DNA of 64,000 nt from Bog-473 sp963755375 (GCA_963755375.1 CAVWKG010000016.1:1488001-1552000), one strand, 5' to 3'; positions 33,938 to 42,196 are shown, counted from the stretch's first letter. The notes: generated by a model not told the origin, from the letters alone. Numbers and translations are program-made.

Positions 33938-34321
33938 ATGGGAATAATGCAGCTTCCCGATCCGAGACCCCTGAACGAGACCGAGCGGTCACTGGTGGAG
34001 ATTCTCCTGGCTCCTGACTTTCCCGGATCGAAGGAGTTGCGAGCGCAGATACCAGATGCCGTGGTCGTGGGTACTTGCGACTGCGGGTGCCCAACTGTCG
34101 ACATCAGCGTGTCCAGTAGCGCCCCTCGCTCAGGAGCAAACGGTCCGCTTGCACCCTACGAGGGCAGGGTCACCCCATTGCAAGACGAGCCGGTCGGAGA
34201 GATTCTGCTCTTCCTAGATGCGGGTTACATCAGCAGCTTGGAGTATGTGTTCTACGCCGATCCACCGCCGAAGGATTGGCCGACGCTAGACCGAGTAGAG
34301 CTAGTCCACGTACGAAGCTGA
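33938..34321 (+). CDS. Conserved-type small protein with CDCGCP motif
   Basis: About 125 residues from an ATG at 33938 (a second ATG at 33947 is equally plausible; neither site is strong). It begins LPDPRPLNETERSLVEILL, then APDFPGSKELRAQI and VVGTCDCGCPTVDI, and ends with a strand-rich LEYVFYADPPPKDW. This architecture occurs in uncharacterised actinobacterial proteins. The function is unknown. It is immediately followed by IS-A. Confidence 0.65.
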   Translation: MGIMQLPDPRPLNETERSLVEILLAPDFPGSKELRAQIPDAVVVGTCDCGCPTVDISVSSSAPRSGANGPLAPYEGRVTPLQDEPVGEILLFLDAGYISSLEYVFYADPPPKDWPTLDRVELVHVRS

Positions 34322-34344
34322 GTCACAGGCGAGTGCCCCCGTAC

Positions 34345-35860
34345 ATTGATACTTCTCTGAGGATCCACCGCTTGATTGCTGGTCCTGAATAGCTTCGGGA
34401 GTGCTGGTGGGTTCGGTCTGACTTGGAGTCCCGTGACGTTGCAAGACGTCGTCGACCGTGACCTTCCAGCCACACATTGGAAGACGGCACGTCCCGTCTC
34501 CGAGTTGGGGTGATTGGTCCGGGTTGCACGAACAACCCAGACCACCCATCGCTCCGATCCGGAACGGCCGTGCCATCCCTAACTCCGTTAACAGGAGGGA
34601 TGACCATGACCATCGTAGAAGCTGCGCGTGGGATCACCGGTGGCGTCGACACGCACCTCGACGTCCATGTGGCCGCTGCCCTCGACCCGCTCGGCGGTTT
34701 GCTCGGCACGGAGCGCTTCGAGACCAACGCCGCTGGCTACAAGGCGCTACTCGCCTGGCTCGAGTCCTTCGGTGATGTGACCAAGATCGGGATCGAGGGC
34801 ACGGGTTCTTATGGGTCTGGACTGTCGCGCTACCTGCGCCGGGTGGGTGTCGAGGTCATCGAAGTCGACCGACCGAACCGAGAGGAACGGCGCCGCAGCG
34901 GCAAGTCCGATCCCCTCGACGCCGTCGAAGCCGCTCGGGCCGCTCTCAGCGGTCGAGCAAGCGGGCGCCCCAAGTCGAGAGACGGTGCCGTCGAGGCGAT
35001 CCGGGTTCTCGTCGTGGCCAAGCGCTCAGCCCGCCAGGCTCGGGTCAAGGCCCTGATCCAGATGCGCCACCTCGGCTTCACCGCCCCAGAACAGCTCCGT
35101 TGCCGCCTCAAAGGACTCTCGGTGCCGGCTCTTGTCGCTGAAGGGACCAAGCTGCGGCCGACGCGATCTCCCGACCCGGTGACGGCAGCCACCAAGGCGT
35201 CGCTGTCCTCTCTTGCTCATCGGATCGAAGCGCTCGGTGACGAGATCGCCGAGCTCGACGCCCGGATCGAGGCCCTCCTGATCGCCACTGTGCCGGATCT
35301 GCTCGACCTCTTCGGTCTCGGCCCCGACACCGCCGCCGCACTGGTGATGGCGGCCGGTGACAACCCCGAGCGGTTGCACTCGGAGGGCGCATGGGCCCAC
35401 CTGTGCGGTGTCGCACCCGTTCCGGCCGGCTCGGGCAAGACCAACGGCAAGGTCAAGGCGCATGACGGTGGGGATCGCCAGGCCAACAGCGCGCTGTGGC
35501 GCATCGTCATGGTCCGCATCGCCCACGATCCCGAGACCCAGCTCTACTTCGAGCGACGGGTCAAGGAGGGCAAGACCAAGGCCGAGGTCATCCGTATCTT
35601 GAAGCGCTACGTCGCCCGCGAGGTCTATCGCTACCTGCCTCGCGGCTAGATCCTCGGGCTGTGGGTCTGGCTTTCCCCCGTACTGTCGCTCTTCGGAGCT
35701 GACTCTCCAGCGACTCGCCGACCTTCAGCTCGGGCCCAACGATCCGAAAACGCGTGACCTAATAGGAGCTTGTCCTCAACCGAGTGACTGATCAATGTCG
35801 TGTCCGCTGTTTTCACTCCCGAGCCCCGAAAGAGGGGTTGACAAGTGATAGGAGCTCGCC
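34345..35860 (+). mobile_element. IS110-family element IS-A
   Basis: Boundaries are set by comparison with IS-B (42197-43733). Shared words start at the CCACCGCT region near 34365 and end at ATAGGAGC (35847-35854). Outer bases fit a junction of CCCCCGTAC on the left with GGGAAGG on the right, i.e. insertion inside a dispersed hairpin repeat. It has no terminal inverted repeats, as usual for IS110. About 261 bp lie before and 211 bp after the transposase. Ends are accurate to a few bases only. Confidence 0.75.
34606..35649 (+). CDS. IS110-family DEDD transposase (IS-A)
   Basis: A 347-residue protein. The ATG at 34606 is preferred over 34600, because AGGAGG abuts the latter. The RuvC-like half has GGVDTHLDVHVAA (Asp), IEGTGSYG (Glu) and KSDPLDAVEAARAAL (Asp pair). 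The C-terminal transposase half has LFGLGPDTAAALV, the GSGKTNG/GGDRQANSALW region around the catalytic Ser, and a basic tail. The protein appears intact. IS110 transposases use the DEDD and Ser centres with a bridge RNA. Confidence 0.95.
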   Translation: MTIVEAARGITGGVDTHLDVHVAAALDPLGGLLGTERFETNAAGYKALLAWLESFGDVTKIGIEGTGSYGSGLSRYLRRVGVEVIEVDRPNREERRRSGKSDPLDAVEAARAALSGRASGRPKSRDGAVEAIRVLVVAKRSARQARVKALIQMRHLGFTAPEQLRCRLKGLSVPALVAEGTKLRPTRSPDPVTAATKASLSSLAHRIEALGDEIAELDARIEALLIATVPDLLDLFGLGPDTAAALVMAAGDNPERLHSEGAWAHLCGVAPVPAGSGKTNGKVKAHDGGDRQANSALWRIVMVRIAHDPETQLYFERRVKEGKTKAEVIRILKRYVAREVYRYLPRG

Positions 35861-35988
35861 GGGAAGGAGACGATCTTGAGGTCCACGAAGGCAAAGGTAG
35901 AGGCCTCGGTGCGCGGACTAGCCGCCTTTCGGGTTGCGAAGTTGTCGATGCAATGATGTGACGATTGCTCGCGCAGGGAGGAACGTAG

Positions 35989-36837
35989 ATGCCCCCAAAC
36001 GAACAACAAGCTGAGGCCTGGAACGGTTCAGAATCCGTCTATTTCGTCGACAACGCCGGCCGCTACGACTTTCAGCTCGAACCGTTCGCCCGAGCTCTTC
36101 TCGAACGCGCTTTGCCGCAGGCGCACGAGGTCGTGCTCGACGTCGGCTGCGGGTCCGGTGCGACGACGCTCGAGGCCGCCGGCAAAGCGGGGCGTGCAAC
36201 AGGGATCGACCTGTCGAGACCGCTCGTGGAGTTGGCCCGGCGCCGCGCTCGGGCGGCGGGAATCGAAAACGCTGACTTCGTCATCGCTGACGCGCAGACC
36301 CACGAATTTGCTCCTGGGGCGTTCGACCTCCTCATAAGCCAGTTCGGACTGATGTTCTTTGACGATCCCTTGGGGGCGTTGAGCAATCTGGGGGGCGCGC
36401 TTCGCCCGGGCGGTCGCCTCGTGTTCGTGTGTTGGCAAGGACTCCCTGCCAATGAATGGCTCAGGCTGATTGGCGATGCAGTCGGTCGACACGTCGACCT
36501 GCCAGAGTTCGGTAGGCAGGTCCGAGGGCCCGGGATGTTCTCCCTCTGTGACGCCGAAGAGACGACGGCGCTCCTCAACGCCGCCGGGTTCGAACATGTG
36601 GAGTGCGAATCGTGCACTCCCACCATCCTGATCGGAGGAGGAGGAAGCCTCGTCGAGTCGATCGACTTTCTCCTCGGCATGGGTATGGCCCGGGGTCTCG
36701 TGAGCCTCGTCGATCCGAGTGACCGGGATGATGTGATCCGCGCCGTGAGTGCCGATCTCAAAGGCCGGTACGAAGAGGGGGTCGGCACGCGCCTCGGTGC
36801 TGCAGCGTGGGTGGTGAGCGCCGAGGTCTGTGGCTGA
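35989..36837 (+). CDS. Class I SAM-dependent methyltransferase
   Basis: A 282-residue protein from an ATG with GGGAGGAA upstream. Motif I is VVLDVGCGSGATT, strand 2 ends in GRATGIDLSRP, and the segment FDLLISQFGLMFFDDPLGAL is the post-I/II region. The UbiE/Arsenite-MTase-like topology is clear, but no substrate is suggested. It is cargo between IS-A and a dispersed repeat. Confidence 0.85.
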   Translation: MPPNEQQAEAWNGSESVYFVDNAGRYDFQLEPFARALLERALPQAHEVVLDVGCGSGATTLEAAGKAGRATGIDLSRPLVELARRRARAAGIENADFVIADAQTHEFAPGAFDLLISQFGLMFFDDPLGALSNLGGALRPGGRLVFVCWQGLPANEWLRLIGDAVGRHVDLPEFGRQVRGPGMFSLCDAEETTALLNAAGFEHVECESCTPTILIGGGGSLVESIDFLLGMGMARGLVSLVDPSDRDDVIRAVSADLKGRYEEGVGTRLGAAAWVVSAEVCG

Positions 36838-36849
36838 GGCTTGACCGAG

Positions 36850-36894
36850 GTGCCACCGAACGCCGGGACGGTGGGACAGTCCGGCACGAGTGGG
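36850..36894 (+). repeat. Dispersed hairpin repeat copy
   Basis: In order: GTGCCACCGAACGCCGGGAC, GGTGGGACAG, TCCGGCACGA and GTGGG. Nearly full length. It follows the methyltransferase stop. Confidence 0.75.
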
Positions 36895-37017
36895 TTACTC
36901 AGCCCAATGACGCCGAGCGCGTTATGGGATACCCCGGTCATTGGGATCCTTGAACGGAGAGCGGGACTGGACGACGAGCGGAGAACGGCGGATCCGAAAC
37001 CTCGACGAGGTAGGCAA

Positions 37018-37296
37018 CTATCGGCATAGGCAAGACTGAGCATCTGTGACCGACAGCTTGCGCATGCCGAGGCTCTCACGCTGGGGCAGAGGGCCGGGGT
37101 CAGGCGGGACCGCGATGGGATCACGGGGGGACCGACCGAACGCGGCCACGCGCCAGAGACCGATCATCGAGTCGACGGAAACGGTCGCAAGTTGGCTGAA
37201 CAGATCGAGCAACTTCTCCGCCTCGGGAGCCTCCGCGCCCTTGAGCATGCTGGCGAAGGTGTCTTCGGCCTGTGCTGTCGTCGCCCGGTTCGTCAT
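37018..37296 (-). pseudogene. Truncated GXWXG-domain (DUF4334-type) protein
   Basis: A 92-residue frame. Residues ~28-55 (LLDLFSQLATVSVDSMIGLWRVAAF) match the N-terminal GXWXG domain start of DUF4334-type proteins, where MxGxWxG is usual. Here it reads MIGLWRVAAF, so the second Gly is lost. The rest of the domain is absent, and the tail is out of family. It is probably a remnant, although an AT-rich palindrome 57 bp upstream resembles an intact control region. Confidence 0.45.
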
Positions 37297-37352
37297 TTCT
37301 CGCCTCGTTCCGGTTGCGCCGCTGCCAAAGAGCAGCTCTGTCTAATTGAGTA

Positions 37353-37364
37353 CACTATATAGTG
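37353..37364. promoter_or_regulatory. Perfect 12-bp palindrome, candidate operator
   Basis: CACTATATAGTG is a perfect palindrome in an AT-rich window, upstream of the truncated gene on the minus strand. TetR-type repressors often bind such sites. No cognate regulator is encoded nearby, so it may be a leftover of a lost regulator-gene pair. Confidence 0.55.
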
Positions 37365-37425
37365 CCGACTGACGCTGCGCAGCGGGTCGGCCTGGAGTTG
37401 ACCGTGGAGGCGTGCCCGTGACCGG

Positions 37426-37450
37426 GCGCCCCCTAACGCCGGGAGCGGGT
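37426..37450 (+). repeat. Dispersed hairpin repeat, partial copy
   Basis: GCGCCCCCTAACGCCGGGAG and CGGG match the left half of the dispersed repeat. Confidence 0.55.
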
Positions 37451-37536
37451 CGATTATCAAGCGTCGTCGCTGATCGGCCGGCTCCTAGTTCTGAGAAATG
37501 ATCTGGGTAGGCACGAAGCGCCGTACCGATCGGCAG

Positions 37537-38070
37537 TTACGGGCTCGGGTCCAGGGCGTTCGGCTCGCGAACCGCCCCACCGACGACCAAGAGCCATGCC
37601 GCAGAGATCATGAACGCCAACGCGGCGGTCATCGCTACCGCGGCGACATACAGCCCAGCGATGTGGTCGGCGACGAGCAACGCTGCGCCAACCAGTTGGG
37701 CCGTATAGAGCACAGCCAAAACGACCGCTCGACCTAAGCGGAGCCAGGCCACGCTTCCAAAGAGACGGACGGCCTGGACGTAGCCGTGTATGTATATAGC
37801 AGCCGAGACGGCTGCGATCACGAGCCATTCGATGCCGACGGCGCGGTGGTCCTGGCCTCCCATGAGCACGAGAGCGCAGATGACGAAGATGCCGGTCATG
37901 CCCGACAGCGTGTCTATGGCGCGATACCGATGCGCCGCGTCCCGAGTGACCGTATTGACGTTCTGCGACAGGGCAACGAAGACCAGCCCGGTAAGGACCG
38001 CCGCAGCGCCTCCGACCATGACAAAAAAGTCGTGCCACTGATCCGGTCGATATGCGTCGAGCGCCAGCAT
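37537..38070 (-). CDS. Four-span membrane protein of unknown function
   Basis: A 177-residue protein. Hydrophobic segments occur near residues 17-38, 55-75, 80-100 and 110-165 (the last probably two). The start region WHDFFVMVGGAAAVLTGLVFVALS resembles uncharacterised small actinobacterial membrane proteins. No motif suggests catalysis. Confidence 0.7.
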   Translation of the reverse strand: MLALDAYRPDQWHDFFVMVGGAAAVLTGLVFVALSQNVNTVTRDAAHRYRAIDTLSGMTGIFVICALVLMGGQDHRAVGIEWLVIAAVSAAIYIHGYVQAVRLFGSVAWLRLGRAVVLAVLYTAQLVGAALLVADHIAGLYVAAVAMTAALAFMISAAWLLVVGGAVREPNALDPSP

Positions 38071-38183
38071 CCATCACCTCGTGTGTCGCCCAACACACAT
38101 AATGCCCGCTCTGGCGGTGTTGTGCCAAGGGATAACCAGGCTGGTGACGACACATTGGCATCGACCATGCCTGCCCCACAACG

Positions 38184-39419
38184 GCTGTGGCCTCAAGCGG
38201 TCATTGCAACACCTCCTTGATTGGCGAACAGTGATGTCGCCGATTGGGAGGTGTGCGGATGTGGAGACGCTTTAGCGAAGAAGAGCGCCAGACGATCTGG
38301 GACATGCGTGAGGCGGGAGTACCCGTGAAGCGCATTGCCAAGCATCTGGGCAGGCAGAACGTGTCGTTGCGCAAGTTCATTGCCGACGCAGGTGGAAAGC
38401 GACCGACGGCTCGGCAGCGCTCAGAGCTGCGGCTGTCCCGCGAAGAGCGCGAGGAGATCTCGAGGGGCCTGGCGGCGGGCGACTCCATCCGCGCCATCGC
38501 CGAGGCCCTGGGCCGCTGCCCATCGACGGTGTGCCGGGAGGTCAACGCCAACGGCGGCAGGAGGAAGTATCGGGCCCTCGTCGCCGACCGGGCGGCCTCT
38601 CGGAATGCTCTGCGGCCCAAGCGGGCCAAGCGGGCGGAGTGCCGCCGGCTTCGGGGGGTCGTCGAGCGCAAGCTCGAGGCCAAGTGGTCACCCCAGCAAA
38701 TCTCGGCGTGGTTGGCTCTGGAGTACCCCGATCGCCCGGAGATGCACGTGTCCCACGAGACCATCTACCAGTCACTCTTCGTGCAGAGCCGCGGAGCGCT
38801 GCGCAAAGAGCTCCATTCGTGCCTGCGCAGCGGTCGAGCCATGAGACGAGCCAAGGCCTACACGAAGGGCAACGTCGGCCAGGGCCAGCTGCGCAACATG
38901 GTGATGATCTCCGAACGGCCCGCCGAGGTGAAGGACAGGGCCGGGCCGGGGCACTGGGAGGGCGACCTGATCTTCGGGAAGAAGATGACCTCGATCGGCA
39001 CCCTCGTCGAGCGCCACAGCCGCTACGTCATCTTGCTCAAGCTCCCCAATGGCCACGGTGCCGAGGCGGTGCGCAAGGCCATGACCAAGCGCATCTTGAC
39101 CCTGCCCGCCCAGCTGCGGCGCTCCATCACCTGGGACCAAGGCAAGGAGATGGCCGAGCACGTCCGCTTCACGGTCGAGACCGGTGTGCAGATCTACTTC
39201 TGTGACCCCAAGAGCCCATGGCAGCGCGGAAGCAACGAGAACACAAACGGATTGCTCCGCCAATACCTGCCGAAAGCCTCGGACCTCTCCCAAGCCACAC
39301 AGCGAGAGCTCGATGCCATCGCTCGGTCGCTCAACACAAGGCCTCGACAGACACTCGGCTCGATGACACCATCTCAGGCGTTCGCCGGGGCCGTTGCGCT
39401 GACCGCTTGAGGCCACAGC
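38184..39419 (+). mobile_element. IS30-family insertion sequence
   Basis: Terminal inverted repeats are perfect over 20 bp (38184-38203 and 39400-39419) and extend imperfectly to 27 bp. The element is 1236 bp. The right repeat overlaps the end of the transposase gene, as is common in IS30. No clear 2-3 bp target duplication is seen at the junctions, so one end may have been rearranged. Confidence 0.9.
38259..39410 (+). CDS. IS30-family DDE transposase
   Basis: A 383-residue protein. The ATG at 38259 is chosen because GGAGG lies 7 bases before it. Two N-terminal helix-turn-helix regions (FSEEERQTIWDMREAGVP and LAAGDSIRAIAEALGRCPST) precede the catalytic core with GHWEGDLIFG (first Asp), ITWDQGKEM (second Asp) and WQRGSNENTNGLLRQYLPK (Glu). 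All three acidic residues are in place, so it is probably active. Confidence 0.96.
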   Translation: MWRRFSEEERQTIWDMREAGVPVKRIAKHLGRQNVSLRKFIADAGGKRPTARQRSELRLSREEREEISRGLAAGDSIRAIAEALGRCPSTVCREVNANGGRRKYRALVADRAASRNALRPKRAKRAECRRLRGVVERKLEAKWSPQQISAWLALEYPDRPEMHVSHETIYQSLFVQSRGALRKELHSCLRSGRAMRRAKAYTKGNVGQGQLRNMVMISERPAEVKDRAGPGHWEGDLIFGKKMTSIGTLVERHSRYVILLKLPNGHGAEAVRKAMTKRILTLPAQLRRSITWDQGKEMAEHVRFTVETGVQIYFCDPKSPWQRGSNENTNGLLRQYLPKASDLSQATQRELDAIARSLNTRPRQTLGSMTPSQAFAGAVALTA

Positions 39420-39517
39420 ACTTTCGGGCTAGGCCGGGAGCGGCAAAAATGGCGTCATGCAACACGGCCAACGTCCAGGAAACTCACTCACAGTCCACTC
39501 GCCGAGAGGAAAGAGCA

Positions 39518-39955
39518 GTGCTTGACCACATTTACATCTCGGTAAACGACGTGCCGCGCTCCCTGGCTTTGTATGCAGCGACCCTGGAGCCCTTGGGGTG
39601 GAGAGAACTCGGGAGCTATGACTCCTCCACCGGACCCGCGAAAGTTCCTGATCTCTACGGATTGGCCGACGAGGTCTACGGCTCTGGCGTCGCAGTCGGC
39701 TCCAGTATTTGGCTACGCCAGCGGAAGTCCGGTGAAACCGGACTGTATGTAGGGTTTGTTGCTGACGATGAGACCGAGGTCAACGCCGCGTACGCGGCAG
39801 CGATTGAGGCGGGCGGAACGAGCGAGGGCGAGCCAGCGATACGCGCGTACTTCGGCCCGAGCTACTACGCCGCCAACATCGCTGACTTCGACGGCAACCA
39901 GCTGGAGATAGTTCACAAGAGCTTCAACCCGCAAAGCCGTCAGCATCTCGGCTAG
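39518..39955 (+). CDS. VOC-family (glyoxalase/dioxygenase-like) protein
   Basis: About 145 residues from a GTG at 39518 with GAGGAAAG before it; the frame is open further upstream. It has the VOC pattern LDHIYISVNDVPRSLALYAATL in the first half, VGFVADDETEVNAAYAAA, and FGPSYYAANIADFDGNQLEIVH at the end, where His and Glu are plausible metal ligands. It is a single-domain pair and probably works as a dimer. The substrate is unknown. Confidence 0.85.
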   Translation: MLDHIYISVNDVPRSLALYAATLEPLGWRELGSYDSSTGPAKVPDLYGLADEVYGSGVAVGSSIWLRQRKSGETGLYVGFVADDETEVNAAYAAAIEAGGTSEGEPAIRAYFGPSYYAANIADFDGNQLEIVHKSFNPQSRQHLG

Positions 39956-39987
39956 ACGGCGTCGATGGCATGGCGGTGCTCACCAGA

Positions 39988-40041
39988 GCTCGGACAACGT
40001 CCAAGAACGTCATTCACGGTCAACTAGGAGATTGTCCGAGC
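39988..40041. repeat. Inverted repeat after the VOC gene
   Basis: GCTCGGACAA (39988-39997) and TTGTCCGAGC (40032-40041) are perfect 10-bp arms around a 34-nt spacer. The left arm and spacer (CAACGTCCA, then CATTCACGGTCAACT) closely resemble the segment before the VOC gene at 39468-39500. The VOC gene is thus flanked by imperfect direct repeats of ~34 bp. It might be a terminator or the end of a mobile unit. Confidence 0.55.
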
Positions 40042-40066
40042 CGCCACCATTCCTGAGGGCCGAGTA

Positions 40067-40100
40067 TCCCAGTACGGGACGGGGTGCCACCCTGCGAATC
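40067..40100 (+). repeat. Dispersed repeat interrupted by IS-C copy 1
   Basis: It holds TCCCAGTAC-GGGACGGGG (40067-40084), an empty-looking IS-A/B type target, then GTGCCACCCTGCGAATC ending where IS-C begins. The right half (AGGCACCTTGGGGGCACC) resumes at 41521. A single repeat thus carries both target types. Confidence 0.7.
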
Positions 40101-40283
40101 CTCTTTGAGTCAAGACCCCTATTTCCAGAACTTCAGGGCGCGACGAATCGAGCCGTCGCACAAGGGCACGACGGCGTAGGGTTTCTCTGGGTTCGGGAGT
40201 GACTTCGCCGAAGAGCCGGTTGCGCAGGGTGAAGAGCCGGTCACGCAGGCATGGAGTCGTCCCTGAGTGTCCTCCCGGACCCC

Positions 40284-41303
40284 CTATCGGGCGTCGAGAA
40301 GCAGCTGTCGGTAGACGGCGTTACTCACGTGGCGCTTGAGCGAACGCAGCGCCTCTCGCTTGGTCTTGCCCTCGGCGACCTTGCGATCGAAATAGGCCCG
40401 ACCCTCTGAGTGGGGCTGGCGGATCTGGGAGATCGCCACCATGTGGATGGAGTTGTTGAGGCGACGATGGCCACGCAGTGAGAGCCGATGGAACACCCGA
40501 CCCCCCGAGGAGTGCTCGACCGGAGCGATCCCGGCATAGGCGGCGAAGCTGTCTCGGTTGGCAAAGCGGTGGATGTCGCCGCTGTAGCCGATCAACGAGC
40601 AGGCGAGGACCGGGCCCACGCCGAACAGATCGGTGAGCGAGGTCTTCGACGCCCGCACGGCGGTGCGGATGCGACGATGCGACTCTTTGATCTGCTCGTC
40701 GAGGCGCGCCACGTCAGCGACGAGCTCGAGCGCGAGTTCGTGGCGCATGTGCTCGATGGGGGTGGCCGGCTCGAAAGAGCCGAGGAGCCGGTGGGCGTCA
40801 GAAACGTAGAGTTCCTTGGCAATTCCTCCTGGTGAGAGGTCGGCGAGAGCGTTGTGGAGCCGGCAGATGAGCTTGGCCCGTAGCCGGCCCAGATCGTGAT
40901 TGCGCTTGGCCAGGAGTCGCATGATCTCGGTGTGGTCGGCCGGCTCGACCGTGCGAAGATTCCTCGAGCGCAAGGCGGCGATGGCGACCGAGAACGCGTC
41001 GTTGGGATCGTTCTTCTCCGAACGACCGGTGCTGAGCACCCGGACTCTCGACGCCAATGTGGGTGGGACGTCGAGAACCACCTCACCGGCATCGACGAGT
41101 TGTTGGGCCAACAGGTAACCGAGCCCACCGGCGGACTCGATGGCCCAGGTGCGCTTCTCGAACGGCTCAGCCCAGGCCAGCAGCTTCGCTGTCTGTTGAC
41201 ACGTCGCCCGGACCGTGACCTTGGCCACCTCGCGTTCATCGCCTCCAATGGCCACCGCCGTGTGGCTCGCCTTGTGGGGATCGACCCCGATGATCACCGA
41301 CAT
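40284..41303 (-). CDS. IS110-family DEDD transposase (IS-C copy 1)
   Basis: A 339-residue protein from the ATG at 41303, preceded by AGGAGG. The frame is open for 49 codons further upstream, but that part overlaps a structured leader and is not taken as coding. Motifs: GVDPHKASHTAVA (Asp), WAIESAGGLGYLL (Glu), KNDPNDAFSVAIAAL (Asp pair), LFGVGPVLACSLIGYSG and FAAYAGIAPVEHSSGG (Ser region). It differs from copy 2 at one residue (His versus Asn in VSDAHRL). Confidence 0.95.
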   Translation of the reverse strand: MSVIIGVDPHKASHTAVAIGGDEREVAKVTVRATCQQTAKLLAWAEPFEKRTWAIESAGGLGYLLAQQLVDAGEVVLDVPPTLASRVRVLSTGRSEKNDPNDAFSVAIAALRSRNLRTVEPADHTEIMRLLAKRNHDLGRLRAKLICRLHNALADLSPGGIAKELYVSDAHRLLGSFEPATPIEHMRHELALELVADVARLDEQIKESHRRIRTAVRASKTSLTDLFGVGPVLACSLIGYSGDIHRFANRDSFAAYAGIAPVEHSSGGRVFHRLSLRGHRRLNNSIHMVAISQIRQPHSEGRAYFDRKVAEGKTKREALRSLKRHVSNAVYRQLLLDAR

Positions 41304-41520
41304 GAGCACCTCCTCTTGGTTGATGGGCAACCGCGAGGGCACTCCTGATTTGGATCTGGTGCACACACTCCTCTTTTGAGCCACTCGCGGCGAGATCCAG
41401 ACGAGTGGCATCTCGTTAGAAAGCCAGCCGGCTAGACCGGCGGCAGGCACTTAAGAGAGCCAGCCCGTCGGGACCTCTAAACGCTACGGATCAGCCGCAG
41501 GGTCTGCTCAAAGTCTCAAT
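41304..41520 (-). ncRNA. Candidate IS110 bridge RNA (IS-C copy 1)
   Basis: The leader between element end and transposase is 217 nt. One hairpin (CCCG/CGGG with AGAG/CTCT at 41454-41478) is flanked by CAGGCAC (41444-41450) and ACGGATCAG (41486-41494). These match the target ACGAATC-AGGCAC, the first exactly and the second at 8 of 9 bases. A second hairpin has arms GCCACTCG (41380-41387) and CGAGTGGC (41402-41409). It is flanked by CTCCTCTTTTGAG (41369-41381), which matches the far element end ATCCTCTTTGAG (40098-40109) apart from one added T and one change. A target loop and a donor loop are what IS110 bridge RNAs have. Folding was done by eye. Confidence 0.55.
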
Positions 41521-41594
41521 AGGCACCTTGGGGGCACCCGTTCGAACTCGGGTGAGAGGTCAAGAAGTGCCCATCGAGCGGTGAGAGACTTGGA

Positions 41595-42184
41595 ATGATG
41601 TCTTCCTGGGCACCGCAAGCCGAGCGCTTGATTGCACCACCGAAAGGACCGAGTGAGAACGGTCACACGCGGGTCCGGGTCCAAGTTATCCCGCTCTGCA
41701 TCTGCGCCATGGCTTCTTCGGCCTTTGTCGCTGCCACGAATCTGCCGTGGTTCGGAGATTTATCAAGAACGGAAGTCCCCAATACAGCGCAGTCTCGGCC
41801 TCGGGACTTTACGCACCACCTGGTTCTCAGGCTGCATTGGGTCCGGGCACTCAGAGCTGGGGCTACCTGTTGGTGGCCTGGTCGGCGCTCCTAACCGTCC
41901 TGGCGGTGACAGCAATCGCTGCCTGTGTCTTGAGTCGCCACCGGCGCCGAGGAAGTCTGAACGTCCTGCTGCTAAGTGTCGGCACTGCATCACTGGTGCT
42001 TATCGCGCTCATCGTTCCCGAGTTCACGGCCAGGGTTCAGACCGACTTGGTCTCATTCGTCGGCTTCAGCTGGGGGGCGATGGTCGGTCTAGGACTCGCG
42101 GTAGTGGCGGCATCGGGAGCATGGTTCGCTTGGGCCACCTTGAAATTTCCGCACCTGTGGGGAGTCGAAATAACGGTGGATTGA
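41595..42184 (+). pseudogene. Small membrane protein, probably frameshifted
   Basis: From the ATG at 41595 one frame reads a cytoplasmic start, then VIPLCICAMASSAFVAATNLPWF, a first membrane span, and LSRTEVPNT before running into poor sequence. A second frame, from about 41790, continues YSAVSASGLYAPPG, then three spans (YLLVAWSALLTVLAVTAIAAC, LLLSVGTASLVLIALIV and the GAMVGLGLAVVAASGAW segment) to 42184. Together they look like one ~195-residue four-span protein. The second frame could stand alone from 41747. The family was not recognised. Confidence 0.45.
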
Positions 42185-42196
42185 CCGTCCCAGTAC

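Larger units (their letters stand above)
40101..41520 (-). mobile_element. IS110-family element IS-C, copy 1
   Basis: A 1420-bp unit repeated at 45341-46760 with about four substitutions. The transposase is on the minus strand, so the element's 5' leader is at the high-coordinate end. The left flank is CGAATC and the right flank AGGCAC. The same two words are contiguous at 28185-28196, which is an uninserted site. AATC recurs at the ends of copy 2, while here the final C is missing. Confidence 0.9.

Noticed and set aside
41304..41450. N-terminal extension of the IS-C transposase
   Set aside because: The frame is open, but the start at 41303 has AGGAGG and the conserved GVDPHK motif follows directly; the extension overlaps the structured leader.
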